64,000 nt of DNA from Chitinophaga agrisoli (lineage in GTDB: Bacteria > Bacteroidota > Bacteroidia > Chitinophagales > Chitinophagaceae): the NCBI RefSeq assembly GCF_008386695.1, contig NZ_VUOC01000004.1, forward strand, positions 1 through 64,000, in the 5' to 3' direction. Made by a program: the position numbers and the translations under genes. Each line of letters starts with the position of its first letter. The first letter of the stretch is position 1. Shown piece after piece: positions 8,629-17,415 of the stretch. The notes beneath the pieces are model-generated. The model was not told where the DNA came from and did not search any database. It was given only the letters and a program-made list of their open reading frames with translations.

Positions 8629-9984
8629 ATGCAACTAAGACATATGAATAAAGACCTACAGACGGGGTTCAGCGAATATATACAAAAAGAGCAATTATGG
8701 GCGCCAGGGCGGCAAGTGTTGCTGGCCGTTAGCGGCGGAGTGGATTCTATTGTGATGACAGATCTTTTCCATGCGGCAGGTGTACCGTTCGCTATTGCCC
8801 ACTGCAATTTTCAGCTGCGGGGAGAGGAATCGCTGCGGGACGAACAATTTGTGACGGCACTGGCAGCCAGGTACCATGCGCCTTTTCATACCATCCGGTT
8901 TGACACGGCCGCTTATATGGACAAACACCGTGTATCCGTACAGGTGGCCGCACGTGAGCTGCGTTATGGCTGGCTGGAGGAAATAAGGGCGGCACAGTCC
9001 TATGCGGCTATCGCTACGGCCCACCATATGCAGGATAATGTAGAAACGGTGCTGATGAACTTTAGCAAAGGCACGGGGTTGGCAGGGCTGCATGGCATAC
9101 TGCCTAAACAGGGGCAGATCATCCGCCCTTTATTGTTTGCAGAAAAGGAAACGCTGCTGTCTTATGCGGCGGAAAAAGGCCTTTCATTTGTTGAAGACAG
9201 TTCCAATATAACAGATAAGTATACGCGTAATTTTTTCCGGCATCATGTGCTGCCGCCTATAAAAGAGGCATACCCCGGCGCTGTTGGCCATATGGCCGCC
9301 ACCATAGAGCGGGTACGGGAAGCAGAGCAATTGTACCAGGAGGCGGTAGAGCGGCATAAAAAACGCCTGTTGGAACAACGCGGCAACACCTTTATGGTGG
9401 CGGTACTGAAGCTGCAGCAAACCAAACCGCTGGCTACTGTTGCCTATGAATTATTCCGCCCCTTTAACTGTGCGCCTGCGCAGATAAGCCAGGTACTGGA
9501 GCTGCTGGAAAGCGACAGCGGCCGCTATGTGAGCACGCCTACACATCGCATCATCCGCAACCGGCAATGGCTGCTGATCACGCCTGTTACACAACAGGAC
9601 GCCAGTATCATTGTTATTGAACCGGAACAATCACATATACATTCCGCCGGCGGGCATTTAAAGCTGCGTACACTGGATAAGGCAACCATGGCCAGTATCC
9701 CATCCGCCGCGCAGACAGCCTGCCTGGATACGCAACATATACGTTACCCGCTATTACTGCGCCGCTGGAAACAGGGGGATTATTTCTACCCCCTGGGCAT
9801 GACAAAGAAGAAAAAGCTGAGCCGTTTTTTCATCGACCAAAAGCTATCCTTACCACAGAAGGATAATGTATGGGTGCTGGAATCCGCCAAACGCATTGTT
9901 TGGGTGGTAGGCATGCGTATAGATGACCGGTTTAAAATAACAGACCATACCAGGAAGGTATTATGCCTGGAATGGGAGGCTTAG
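8629..9984 (+). CDS. tilS: tRNA(Ile)-lysidine synthetase
   Basis: TilS attaches lysine to C34 of the CAU-anticodon tRNA-Ile so that it reads AUA codons. The PP-loop SGGVDS lies at residues 35-40, with further motifs AHCNFQLRGEES and AATAHHMQDNVETVLMNF. The C-terminal lysidine-synthetase domain includes RRWKQGDYFYPLGM. At 451 residues it is full length. An alternative ATG at 8644 would remove five residues. Its stop codon abuts the stop of the convergent rhomboid gene with no bases between. Confidence 0.95.
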   Translation: MQLRHMNKDLQTGFSEYIQKEQLWAPGRQVLLAVSGGVDSIVMTDLFHAAGVPFAIAHCNFQLRGEESLRDEQFVTALAARYHAPFHTIRFDTAAYMDKHRVSVQVAARELRYGWLEEIRAAQSYAAIATAHHMQDNVETVLMNFSKGTGLAGLHGILPKQGQIIRPLLFAEKETLLSYAAEKGLSFVEDSSNITDKYTRNFFRHHVLPPIKEAYPGAVGHMAATIERVREAEQLYQEAVERHKKRLLEQRGNTFMVAVLKLQQTKPLATVAYELFRPFNCAPAQISQVLELLESDSGRYVSTPTHRIIRNRQWLLITPVTQQDASIIVIEPEQSHIHSAGGHLKLRTLDKATMASIPSAAQTACLDTQHIRYPLLLRRWKQGDYFYPLGMTKKKKLSRFFIDQKLSLPQKDNVWVLESAKRIVWVVGMRIDDRFKITDHTRKVLCLEWEA

Positions 9985-10641
9985 TTATCTCGCAAAATAC
10001 CGCTCAAAATGTTTTATCTCATCTAAAAACTGGAGGGCCAGCACGGGCTTCAATATGATAGGGAATATGAACCCAAAGAGCGCGCCCCAAAGATGTGCGC
10101 TGTGGTTGATATTATCCCCTCCCCGGCGGGACATGTAGATGGAAGAGCCCAGGAACAGCAATCCATAGACTATAGCCGGCATTGGTATACCAAAAACATA
10201 CAGCTGCGCCCAGGGCTCTGCTAATATGGCGGCAAACACTACTGCAGATACCGCGCCGGAAGCCCCTAGTGTTCTATAGCTGTATTGGTTGCGGTAGCGG
10301 ATATAGGTAGGAAGATCTGAGACGATCAACCCCAGGATGTAGAAGACGAGGAAATAGGTCTTGCCGCCAAAATAATCCACAAACCGCGGTTCCATACTTG
10401 CCCCAAAGAAGAATAGGGTGATCATGTTAAAACCCAGGTGCAGATAATCCGCGTGGACTAAACCACTGCTGATAAAACGGTAATACTCCTTATGCTGTTT
10501 TACCATATAAGGCCACATCAACAGCTTCTCTTTATCGTCTGGCCTTGAGAAGGTGAGGATAGATACAAAGCAGGTGAAAACGATAATCGAGGTAGTGATT
10601 ATTATCTTCGAGAGGATGAAAATTATCTCCGGCGGATTCAT
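9985..10641 (-). CDS. Rhomboid-family intramembrane serine protease
   Basis: The 218-residue polytopic protein carries the rhomboid signatures: H63-x4-H68-x3-N72 in the second membrane region, catalytic Ser128 in GASG (126-129) and catalytic His183 in NINHSAHLWGALFG. Rhomboids cleave substrates inside the membrane. The N-terminus has one extra hydrophobic segment before the core. It is 32 bp downstream of rlmH on the same strand and may be cotranscribed with it. Substrates cannot be told from sequence. Confidence 0.92.
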   Translation of the reverse strand: MNPPEIIFILSKIIITTSIIVFTCFVSILTFSRPDDKEKLLMWPYMVKQHKEYYRFISSGLVHADYLHLGFNMITLFFFGASMEPRFVDYFGGKTYFLVFYILGLIVSDLPTYIRYRNQYSYRTLGASGAVSAVVFAAILAEPWAQLYVFGIPMPAIVYGLLFLGSSIYMSRRGGDNINHSAHLWGALFGFIFPIILKPVLALQFLDEIKHFERYFAR

Positions 10642-10673
10642 AATAATTCCAAAAGGTTAAGGTGTAAATGTAA

Positions 10674-11147
10674 CTATTGGTGATGATATTTTTCGTTATG
10701 TAATACCGAATAAGCCCGGTACAGCTGTTCTGTTACAATCAGGCGTACCAGCTGATGGGGGAAGGTAAGGGAAGAGAGCGATAACTTGCCCTGTGCCCGT
10801 TGCAGGATGCTGGCATCCAATCCAAAGGCGCCGCCTATGAGGAGGATCAGTTGCCGGGCGCCGGCATTGGTGCGTTGCTGGAGAAAGTCCGCGAATTGCA
10901 GGGTGGTCATCATCTTACCATGTTCATCCAATGCCAGCAGGTAATCCTGCGGTTGCAGCAGATCCAGGATGAGGCGGGCCTCCTGTTTCTTTAGTTCGGG
11001 AATAGAAAGGCTGGCAGCCTGTTTTACGGTAGGGATGAGGCGTAATTCAAAATCCACATAATGTTGCAGGCGTTTCTGGAAAACCGCGATGCCATCCCTG
11101 ATGTAGGGGTCATTATCTTTTCCTATGCTCCAGAGCTGTATTTTCAT
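10674..11147 (-). CDS. rlmH: 23S rRNA pseudouridine-1915 N3-methyltransferase
   Basis: RlmH is a SPOUT-fold methyltransferase that methylates pseudouridine 1915 of 23S rRNA in assembled 70S ribosomes. The 157-residue protein is of standard length and shows the SAM-knot glycine motif LLIGGAFGLD and the C-terminal HQLVRLIVTEQLYRAYSVLHNEKYHH. A possible -7 box (TAGCTTTG on the minus strand, 11171-11178) lies 24 bp upstream of the start. Confidence 0.96.
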   Translation of the reverse strand: MKIQLWSIGKDNDPYIRDGIAVFQKRLQHYVDFELRLIPTVKQAASLSIPELKKQEARLILDLLQPQDYLLALDEHGKMMTTLQFADFLQQRTNAGARQLILLIGGAFGLDASILQRAQGKLSLSSLTFPHQLVRLIVTEQLYRAYSVLHNEKYHHQ

Positions 11148-11351
11148 TTTATGCTGCCGCTTTTAATATGCAAAGCTAAGATTTGTGCGATCATTGTGAG
11201 GGATGTTTACTTATCCGGATCTCATCACCAGGGGATTTTTTATGATAGCAGGCTCCGCTGTGAAGTAACGTTGGTGGCGGTTTTCAGGTAAAAATATGTA
11301 CTTTAAAACTGTGTGTAAATCAGTAGTTTTGAGAAAATATTTTGAAAAGTA

Positions 11352-11382
11352 TTTGTTGATTTCAAAAAAACGCCTACTTTTG
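11352..11382 (+). promoter_or_regulatory. Promoter of tRNA-Arg
   Basis: TTTG at 11352-11355 and TACTTTTG at 11375-11382 are spaced 19 bp apart, a near-ideal Bacteroidota primary-sigma promoter. The tRNA begins 50 bp downstream. Confidence 0.8.
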
Positions 11383-11431
11383 CAATCCCAATCACACAGA
11401 CGGAAAGCGGTCAAAAAGTGATGAAGGAAAT

Positions 11432-11505
11432 GGCTGCGTAGCTCAACTGAATAGAGCATCTGACTACGGATCAGAAGGTTTCAGGTTTGAATCCTGACGC
11501 GGTCA
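11432..11505 (+). tRNA. tRNA-Arg (anticodon ACG)
   Basis: The cloverleaf folds cleanly. The acceptor pairs GGCTGCG with CGCGGTC (two G-T wobbles), the D-stem is GCTC/GAGC, the anticodon stem is TCTGA/TCAGA with loop CTACGGA, and the T-stem is TCAGG/CCTGA. The anticodon ACG is at 11466-11468. CCA is not encoded. A strong terminator follows at once. Confidence 0.93.
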
Positions 11506-11506
11506 C

Positions 11507-11538
11507 AAGAGGTCTGGCGAAAGCCAGGCCTCTTTTGT
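11507..11538 (+). terminator. Intrinsic terminator after tRNA-Arg
   Basis: A 12-bp stem (11507-11518 with 11523-11534) closes a GAAA tetraloop and is followed by T-rich sequence. Confidence 0.85.
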
Positions 11539-11541
11539 TTT

Positions 11542-11614
11542 GGCGTGGCTCAACTGATTAGAGCATCCCGATCTATGATCGGGAAGGTTTCAGGTTTGAA
11601 TCCTGACGCGGTCA
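11542..11614 (+). pseudogene. Decayed tandem copy of tRNA-Arg
   Basis: This copy has the same D-arm, T-arm and 3' end as the upstream tRNA; 39 bases (11583-11621) are identical to 11474-11512. The 5' acceptor strand has lost three bases and no longer pairs with the 3' strand. The anticodon arm is replaced by a perfect 7-bp inverted repeat around TAT, so position 33 is C instead of the invariant U. It is unlikely to give a functional tRNA. Confidence 0.75.
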
Positions 11615-11649
11615 CAAGAGGGAAGTCTTCACAAGACTAAAAACGAACA

Positions 11650-11682
11650 AAAGGCCCTCCAGCTCAATGCTGGAGGGCCTTT
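11650..11682. terminator. Strong bidirectional terminator
   Basis: A 14-bp perfect stem (11650-11663 with 11669-11682) with flanking A- and T-runs lies after the tRNA region. Confidence 0.8.
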
Positions 11683-11909
11683 TAATTTTCTGGACTTCCC
11701 GGCAATTCCTGTTAATTCCCGGTAGTTTTTTGCACTTTTCTTTGCACTTTTTTGGAATGTTGGCGCCATCCATTGTATATCATGGGTAGTGTCCGTTGTC
11801 TCTGAATTAATGCATCCACACATAGGTGTATGGCTATATAAGTAAAGCCTTACAAAACTAAATTCCTAATACCTGAAGTAATAATCGATACGACACGCTG
11901 CTAATTCGT

Positions 11910-12968
11910 TTATCCCTGCACAGTTTGTAATTGGGACAGAATTTCCGTGACAGAAAACTTTGCCGCGCAAATAAACTCATCGGCGGCCCCGTAGTATACG
12001 GTAATTTCATCTCCATTTAAAATATGTCCATTCGTAAACACTACTTCGCCGAAAAAACCAATAAGCTCATAACTTGCAGTTGGTATCATAATAGGTTCCT
12101 TTGTCCTTCCGATTACAACAGAAGGGTCTTCGAGGTCCAACAAAAAGGCGCCGAGGCAATATTGATGTTGTGCGTTAGCCCCGTGATAAATGGCTAGCCA
12201 TCCTTCGTCGGTCCTAATGGGAGCAGCGCCAGCGCCAACTCTTACACTATCCCACATTTGGGGGCGTGTCCGGATAATACATTGGTGATTTCCCCAATGA
12301 ATACCATCCGGTGAAGAAGCCAGCCAGATATAGTTGCCTCCCAATTCAAGACTACTTGGACGATGAAATGCATAGCAAAGCCCCGTAATTCTCTCCGTGA
12401 AAATGGCGCAGTCCTTATTTTGTGGGGGCATGATCATCCCATGGTGTACAAACCGTTTCCAATCGGAAGTGGTTCTGAGACCCACACCCACCCCATTTTC
12501 AGATACTGCTGTATAAGTGAGATAATACATACTATCTAATAAGGATACTCTGCAATCCTCAATGCCAAATGTTTCAAGTACTCCTTGCCCATAAAGTGCT
12601 GGGTATTCCTCAACCTCATAAAAATGAACGTTATCATCGCTACACAACAACCGCAAATGAGAGAGTGTAGTGAGGTAATCCAAACCTTTATACCGGACAA
12701 TACGAGTATCAGTCGCTATTAGGTCGGGATCATCCAATTTTATCTCCTGAATTTGTATTTTTCCTTCAGTCGTTTGTATTGGCAATGAAATATAAACCTC
12801 TCTTTGAAGAGGTCGCTCAGCGACCCGAATTATCAACCAGGTCTTACCTAAATAGGTAAAAACGCCGGGGTTCAATAAGCAGGCAATATGCAGTCCGGAG
12901 GCACTCGGCTTTAAGTCCCGGGGGGAAATAAGGGGATTTTCAATAAATCGCTTTGCAATATCTGTCAT
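11910..12968 (-). CDS. GH130-like beta-mannoside phosphorylase/hydrolase
   Basis: The 352-residue protein resembles family GH130, five-bladed beta-propeller enzymes that phosphorolyse or hydrolyse beta-mannosides. Visible features are the early NPLISPRD and LNPGVFTYLGKTWLIIRVAER, the GIEDCRV motif (equivalent of the catalytic-Asp region EDPR), the AIFTERITGLCYAFHRPSS blade, and HWGNHQCIIR plus RVGAGAAPIRTDEGWLAIYHGA. There is no signal peptide, so it is cytoplasmic. It stands alone among non-sugar genes in a possible island. Substrate is not predictable here. Confidence 0.88.
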   Translation of the reverse strand: MTDIAKRFIENPLISPRDLKPSASGLHIACLLNPGVFTYLGKTWLIIRVAERPLQREVYISLPIQTTEGKIQIQEIKLDDPDLIATDTRIVRYKGLDYLTTLSHLRLLCSDDNVHFYEVEEYPALYGQGVLETFGIEDCRVSLLDSMYYLTYTAVSENGVGVGLRTTSDWKRFVHHGMIMPPQNKDCAIFTERITGLCYAFHRPSSLELGGNYIWLASSPDGIHWGNHQCIIRTRPQMWDSVRVGAGAAPIRTDEGWLAIYHGANAQHQYCLGAFLLDLEDPSVVIGRTKEPIMIPTASYELIGFFGEVVFTNGHILNGDEITVYYGAADEFICAAKFSVTEILSQLQTVQG

Positions 12969-13552
12969 GTTAATAAAAGAGCTGGACGATATGGATGTAT
13001 ATTATTGAATGTTAGTGCATAAATCATTCCATTTATTACACTCAGGAAGAGTTTGGTACACGTTGAAAGATTTCAATGAAGACCTCAAGGAAATGGCAAT
13101 TGCTGTCGGTTGGGAAAGAAAGTCATTTTGCGACGCTAAAATAGTCCGTTTTTGGCGATATTTATGTTTGCATCCGATAGAATGTTGCCACTGCTATCGT
13201 AGGTGTAGTCTGCCGTTTTATTGTTGTTTACATGGCCTCCATAGATACAAGGGACAGGGAAGCAGCCATGAGCGTAGGGGTACATTGTTTTATCATTAAA
13301 AAATGGTAATATTGGCGAGCTTGCGAACCTTTTTACTAGGACTAAATCAATTTATAAACCTATTATATCCGATTTCAATCTTTAAGAATGCATAGGCAGG
13401 CTGCTGCCCTTATAATGGCTAAAATAATTGATATTTTTCATGCTCTTACAGAAACTCTTTGCTTATTCCTGAGATTGACATTACCACTTATGACATCAAT
13501 TTTTTAAACTTGTATAGTAAATTAATGTGTCGCTTAATATAACAATTTTACT
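12969..13552. other. 584-bp stretch with no intact gene, containing an RHS remnant
   Basis: The stretch has no intact coding region. Its middle holds a minus-strand fragment with an RHS/YD-repeat motif (listed separately). The last 200 bp are very AT-rich and carry the promoter region of the MaoC-like gene. A 96-codon plus-strand reading frame at 13009-13299 looks like chance antisense to the remnant. Confidence 0.55.
13142..13290 (-). pseudogene. Fragment of an RHS/YD-repeat protein
   Basis: The minus-strand frame reads YPYAHGCFPVPCIYGGHV, then NNNKTADYTYDSSGNILSD, and stops after AKNGLF. The TADYTYDSSGNILSDAN core matches the YD-repeat consensus of Bacteroidota RHS proteins. Neither the long upstream part nor a toxin C-terminus is present, so it looks like a remnant of a deleted RHS gene. 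Confidence 0.5.
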
Positions 13553-14011
13553 ATGGTAATTATTAACAGTTTTGAAGAATACAAAGCTTTAGAAGGGAAA
13601 ATTTTAGGAGTTTCAAAGTGGCATAGAATCAGCCAAGAACAGATTAATAAATTTGCTGATGCAACCTTAGACCACCAATGGATTCATGTTGATAAACATC
13701 GGGCGGAAAACGAAGGGCCTTTTAAGTCAACTATTGCCCACGGTTACTTAACATTAGCGCTTATTCCTTACCTGTGGAAACAGATTGCAGACGTAAGAAA
13801 CGTAAAAATGGAGATCAATTATGGAATCGAAAATCTGAGATTTGGCCAGCCCGTGTTGGTCGATAGTGAGATTCAGCTACAGGCTAAAGTAAAATCAATA
13901 ACAAATCTCAGGGGCACCGTGAAGGCGGTTATCGAAGCAATATTGATGCTCAGGGAGAAAGAAAAACCGGTGTATATAGGGGATGTGGTCTTTTTGTATC
14001 ATTTTAATTAA
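13553..14011 (+). CDS. MaoC-like (R)-hydratase/dehydratase
   Basis: The 152-residue hot-dog-fold protein has the (R)-specific hydratase motif around FADATLDHQWIHVD (catalytic Asp and His) and the following GPFKSTIAHGYLTLALIP segment. MaoC proteins hydrate trans-2-enoyl-CoA or related thioesters. The gene is visibly AT-rich. A ketoacyl synthase III gene follows 142 bp downstream, suggesting a shared fatty-acyl or polyketide-like pathway. Confidence 0.9.
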   Translation: MVIINSFEEYKALEGKILGVSKWHRISQEQINKFADATLDHQWIHVDKHRAENEGPFKSTIAHGYLTLALIPYLWKQIADVRNVKMEINYGIENLRFGQPVLVDSEIQLQAKVKSITNLRGTVKAVIEAILMLREKEKPVYIGDVVFLYHFN

Positions 14012-14153
14012 GATGAATTAATATTATTAAAAGTTAAAGATACGAATGCCCTGGTTACCATGCCGTCTAACATCTAACTGGACGCTTTATAAGAACGGGG
14101 TATTTGCTATCTTATCAAAAAGCAGGGTTTAACTAAGAAACAGCATTTCTGAT

Positions 14154-15218
14154 ATGATTCGATCAAAAATAATTGGTACCGGTGCGCATATACCTATTCA
14201 AAATGTAACAAACGACTATTTTTTGAATAATACATTCTATAACAATGACCATACAGTAATCGAACAATCCCCTGAAACAATTATCCGAAAGTTTAAAGCG
14301 ATTACCGGAATAGAGCAGAGGCGGTATGCTCCGGTCGGAATGGCTGTATCCGATATTGGTACCTTTGCCGCTGAAGAAGCAATAGCAAATGCGGCGATAG
14401 ACCGTGAATTGATAGACCTTATAATTGTTGCTCATAATTATGGAGATATGAAGTATAATGGAGCACCGCGAGACATGGTACCTTCAGTTGCATCCCGTAT
14501 TAAGCACAAGTTGGGAATTAGGAATGTAAAGTGCATACCATTTGATATTATATTTGGTTGCCCAGGATGGTTACAAGCCCTACTCCAAGCTGATCTTGCT
14601 ATTAGATCAGGCGATGCAGGAACCTGTCTTGTCATCGGTAGCGAGACCCTTTCACGAGTTATCGATCCATCAGACCGGGACGGCATGATATTCTCCGATG
14701 GGGCGGGCGCCTGTATTGTTCAAAGGAGCATAGATGGAGACAGTGGAATTATAAACACGGCTGTGAGGTCCGATACGGGGGACGAGGTCGAGTATATATG
14801 CTCCTCGGGAACCAATAAAGGTGATGAAACCGAACCGCACTTTATCAAAATGAAGGGCCGAAAAGTTTATGAGTATGCGCTCAAAAATGTTCCGCAGGCG
14901 ATGAAAGAATGCTTTGATAAAAGCGGGAAGAACATCTGCGACCTGAAAATGATCTTTCTTCATCAGGCCAATGACAAGATGGATGAAGCTATCGTTAAAA
15001 GGTTCTTTGAATTGTATGGCATAGAAGATCTTCCTGAAAACATTATGCCTATGAATATCTCAACGATGGGCAACAGTTCGGTAGCGACCATTCCGACACT
15101 GCTGCATCAAGTTTTGAATGGGGAGTTAGCCCCCTTTCAACTATCCGAAGGTGATTTGATTATGTTCGCCTCGGTCGGTGCGGGAATGAATATAAATGCG
15201 CTTACATATAAATGGTGA
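14154..15218 (+). CDS. 3-oxoacyl-ACP synthase III family protein
   Basis: The thiolase-fold enzyme of 354 residues has the FabH triad: Cys136 in FGCPGW, His270 in LHQAN and Asn307 in GNSSVATIP, plus the FSDGAGACIV loop. KAS III enzymes start fatty-acid synthesis by condensing an acyl-CoA with malonyl-ACP; diverged members act in secondary pathways. Its place in an accessory region beside a MaoC-like hydratase, apart from core fab genes, suggests a specialised role. That role is inference. Confidence 0.92.
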   Translation: MIRSKIIGTGAHIPIQNVTNDYFLNNTFYNNDHTVIEQSPETIIRKFKAITGIEQRRYAPVGMAVSDIGTFAAEEAIANAAIDRELIDLIIVAHNYGDMKYNGAPRDMVPSVASRIKHKLGIRNVKCIPFDIIFGCPGWLQALLQADLAIRSGDAGTCLVIGSETLSRVIDPSDRDGMIFSDGAGACIVQRSIDGDSGIINTAVRSDTGDEVEYICSSGTNKGDETEPHFIKMKGRKVYEYALKNVPQAMKECFDKSGKNICDLKMIFLHQANDKMDEAIVKRFFELYGIEDLPENIMPMNISTMGNSSVATIPTLLHQVLNGELAPFQLSEGDLIMFASVGAGMNINALTYKW

Positions 15219-15450
15219 TAATTACAAAGATTATTCTCTTATCTATGGTCTTTACCGTTTCCGGTATGCGGGAACATGCCACCCAATTGCTGGAAGCCCG
15301 GGGGGAATCGCGGATAAGGCTGGTTACGCCGCTTCTTCATCCGTTTTGCAATGGCTTCCATCGGTTCCATTTGATGTTGAAAGTACTTAAGCATAGAGCT
15401 GTTGTTTGCATGGTTTTTGTATCGCTGTAATATCAGGATCAAGCGCCCAT

Positions 15451-16602
15451 ATGAAAAAGCCGTTAACAACAGCTTGCACTGACGCCGAAAGGACCCGCAC
15501 ACACCTTTCCGAAATCATAAAGGAAAGGATTTGGAGGAACGGGCCTATTACCTTCCAGGAGTACATGGAAATGGCTTTATATTACCCACAGTTAGGATAT
15601 TATACCTCTGACCGTAATAAAATTGGTCCGAAGGGAGATTATTACACCAGTACCAATTTAAGTGCAGTTTTTGGCGCTATGATCGGGCGTCAGCTTGAAG
15701 AAATGTGGGATTTGACGGGGCGGGAAACGTTCACCATTGTAGAGTATGGAGCGGGAACGGGGGCACTTTGTCATGACGTGCTGCAATATCTGAAAAACAA
15801 CCAGCTATTTTATGATCGGCTGAGGTATTGCATTATCGAAAAGAGCCCATTCATGCGCATGACCGAACAAGCCTATCTCCCTGGCGAAAAGGTAAGCTGG
15901 TACGATTCGATTGCTGCGATTGGCCCGGTTACCGGATGCATATTATCTAATGAACTGCTGGATAATTTCCCGGTTCATGAGGTTGTTATGGCGAACCAAC
16001 TTATGGAAGTGTATGTAGGCTATGAAAAAGGGTTCTTTGAATTGCTGCGCCCGGCATCGGAAGCACTTAAGAATTATCTGAAGGAGCTACATATAGTTTT
16101 GCCAAAGGGTTTTCGAACAGAGGTCAATTTGCAGGCTATAGACTGGATGAAGGAAATTGCCTGTTTTTTAAAAAAGGGATTCGTACTAACTATTGACTAT
16201 GGTTACCCTTCTGCCGAATTGTACAATCAGTACCGATGCAATGGTACACTTATGTGTTATTATCAGCACCGGATAAATGAGGATCCTTATTGTCATATAG
16301 GGGAGCAGGATATCACCTCTCACGTTAACTTTTCAGCATTAGATCACTGGGGTTCGATAAGTGGATTGGAATGCTGCGGATTCACGGAACAAGGCTATTT
16401 TCTACGATCCCTCGGCCTGATGGATTATTTGCGAACGGAGGAACAAAAGAAAAAAGATAACTTTTCTTCCAGTCCCGAAAAGGCGGCAGCGATTCATGAT
16501 CTTCTAAACGGAATCGGAACTAAGCTAAAAATTTTCATCCAGCGAAAAGGGGTGACGCCGAAAGAATTAATGGGGCTTTCACTTACCAGAATGGCCGTAT
16601 AG
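15451..16602 (+). CDS. MidA/NDUFAF7-type SAM-dependent methyltransferase
   Basis: The 383-residue protein (start taken at 15451; an in-frame ATG at 15406 exists) matches the SAM-dependent methyltransferase family that includes NDUFAF7, which methylates an arginine of respiratory complex I. Shared features are GPITFQEYMEMALYYPQLGYY at the N-terminus, the SAM motif VEYGAGTGAL and GCILSNELLDNFPVHEV. The bacterial target is unknown. It follows the KAS III gene by 232 bp, a gap with no clear gene. Confidence 0.87.
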   Translation: MKKPLTTACTDAERTRTHLSEIIKERIWRNGPITFQEYMEMALYYPQLGYYTSDRNKIGPKGDYYTSTNLSAVFGAMIGRQLEEMWDLTGRETFTIVEYGAGTGALCHDVLQYLKNNQLFYDRLRYCIIEKSPFMRMTEQAYLPGEKVSWYDSIAAIGPVTGCILSNELLDNFPVHEVVMANQLMEVYVGYEKGFFELLRPASEALKNYLKELHIVLPKGFRTEVNLQAIDWMKEIACFLKKGFVLTIDYGYPSAELYNQYRCNGTLMCYYQHRINEDPYCHIGEQDITSHVNFSALDHWGSISGLECCGFTEQGYFLRSLGLMDYLRTEEQKKKDNFSSSPEKAAAIHDLLNGIGTKLKIFIQRKGVTPKELMGLSLTRMAV

Positions 16603-16766
16603 CGTTCAAGATGTGCTGTACACTGGAGCAGATTATACCACGATTTCTTCATAACTAATTGATTATAAGTGAGCAAATTGACTATGGCAGGGTCACAGAA
16701 GGTCTGGCGATTCAAAGGACGTAGAATCTTATTCCTAAACCACGAAGGCTTCGTAACTTGCGGTTA

Positions 16767-17363
16767 ATGATCCTATTGTATGAAGACTTCAACCAACACA
16801 AGGCAAAGGTAGAACTGTTGTATGCGGATCACGCCATGAGCATGGCTTTCTGCAAGTACCGCCGTTCTTCGGAAGATGCGTTCTTTATGCCCTATGCAAC
16901 GCTTACCTATGTACGTGAAGGCAGGAAAGTGGTTTTTCTGAACGGTGAATGTTATGACATGAAAGCCGGCGATGCACTTTTCGTTCCGAGAAATTCGATT
17001 CTATATTCTGATATCATTGTGAAGCGGGAGCCGTTCGTAAGCCTGAACCTGCTGCTTGGTGATGTGGATACATTGCTCAGCCCCATGGCCTGCCGGATTG
17101 CAGACCATATGCAACTGCAATATTATGCCGGTATCTACAACATGAGCCTGAGCACTTTTAAGCGATGGTTCAAAAAGAAAGTGGGCGCCAGCCCTGGCCA
17201 ATGGATGATCGAGAAACGTCTGCAACAAGCAAAATACCTTTTGCAACACAAGCGTTTATCCGTGAAGGAGGCCTGTTATGGGAGCGGGTTTGAGGATGTG
17301 TCCTACTTTATCCGCAGGTATAAGCAGACCTTCGGCTATACGCCGGGTCAGGCAGCAATTTGA
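16767..17363 (+). CDS. Short AraC-family transcriptional regulator
   Basis: The C-terminal 100 residues are a standard AraC double helix-turn-helix (NMSLSTFKRWFKKKVGASPGQW, then EACYGSGFEDVSYFIRRYKQTFGYTPGQ). The N-terminal cupin-like part is only about 95 residues, much shorter than the usual 170 or more, so an internal deletion or a reduced sensor is likely. The start is placed at ATG 16767. The SnoaL-like gene follows 52 bp downstream. Confidence 0.88.
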   Translation: MILLYEDFNQHKAKVELLYADHAMSMAFCKYRRSSEDAFFMPYATLTYVREGRKVVFLNGECYDMKAGDALFVPRNSILYSDIIVKREPFVSLNLLLGDVDTLLSPMACRIADHMQLQYYAGIYNMSLSTFKRWFKKKVGASPGQWMIEKRLQQAKYLLQHKRLSVKEACYGSGFEDVSYFIRRYKQTFGYTPGQAAI

Positions 17364-17415
17364 CCTTTTTGTCCTATTCTCTCATCTTCCACCACCATAC
17401 CTTTATCAAAAAAAA

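Noticed and set aside
11629-11823. 64-codon minus-strand frame next to the tRNA repeats as a possible integrase remnant
   Set aside because: It contains no tyrosine-recombinase motif and spans a strong terminator; I see no support for a gene.
13009-13299. 96-codon plus-strand reading frame
   Set aside because: Composition (many Cys, His, Tyr) is not protein-like, and the opposite strand carries a recognisable RHS fragment.
15239-15502. 87-codon minus-strand reading frame between KAS III and the methyltransferase
   Set aside because: No recognisable family; it overlaps the N-terminus of the methyltransferase gene. A transposase remnant was considered but no motif supports it.
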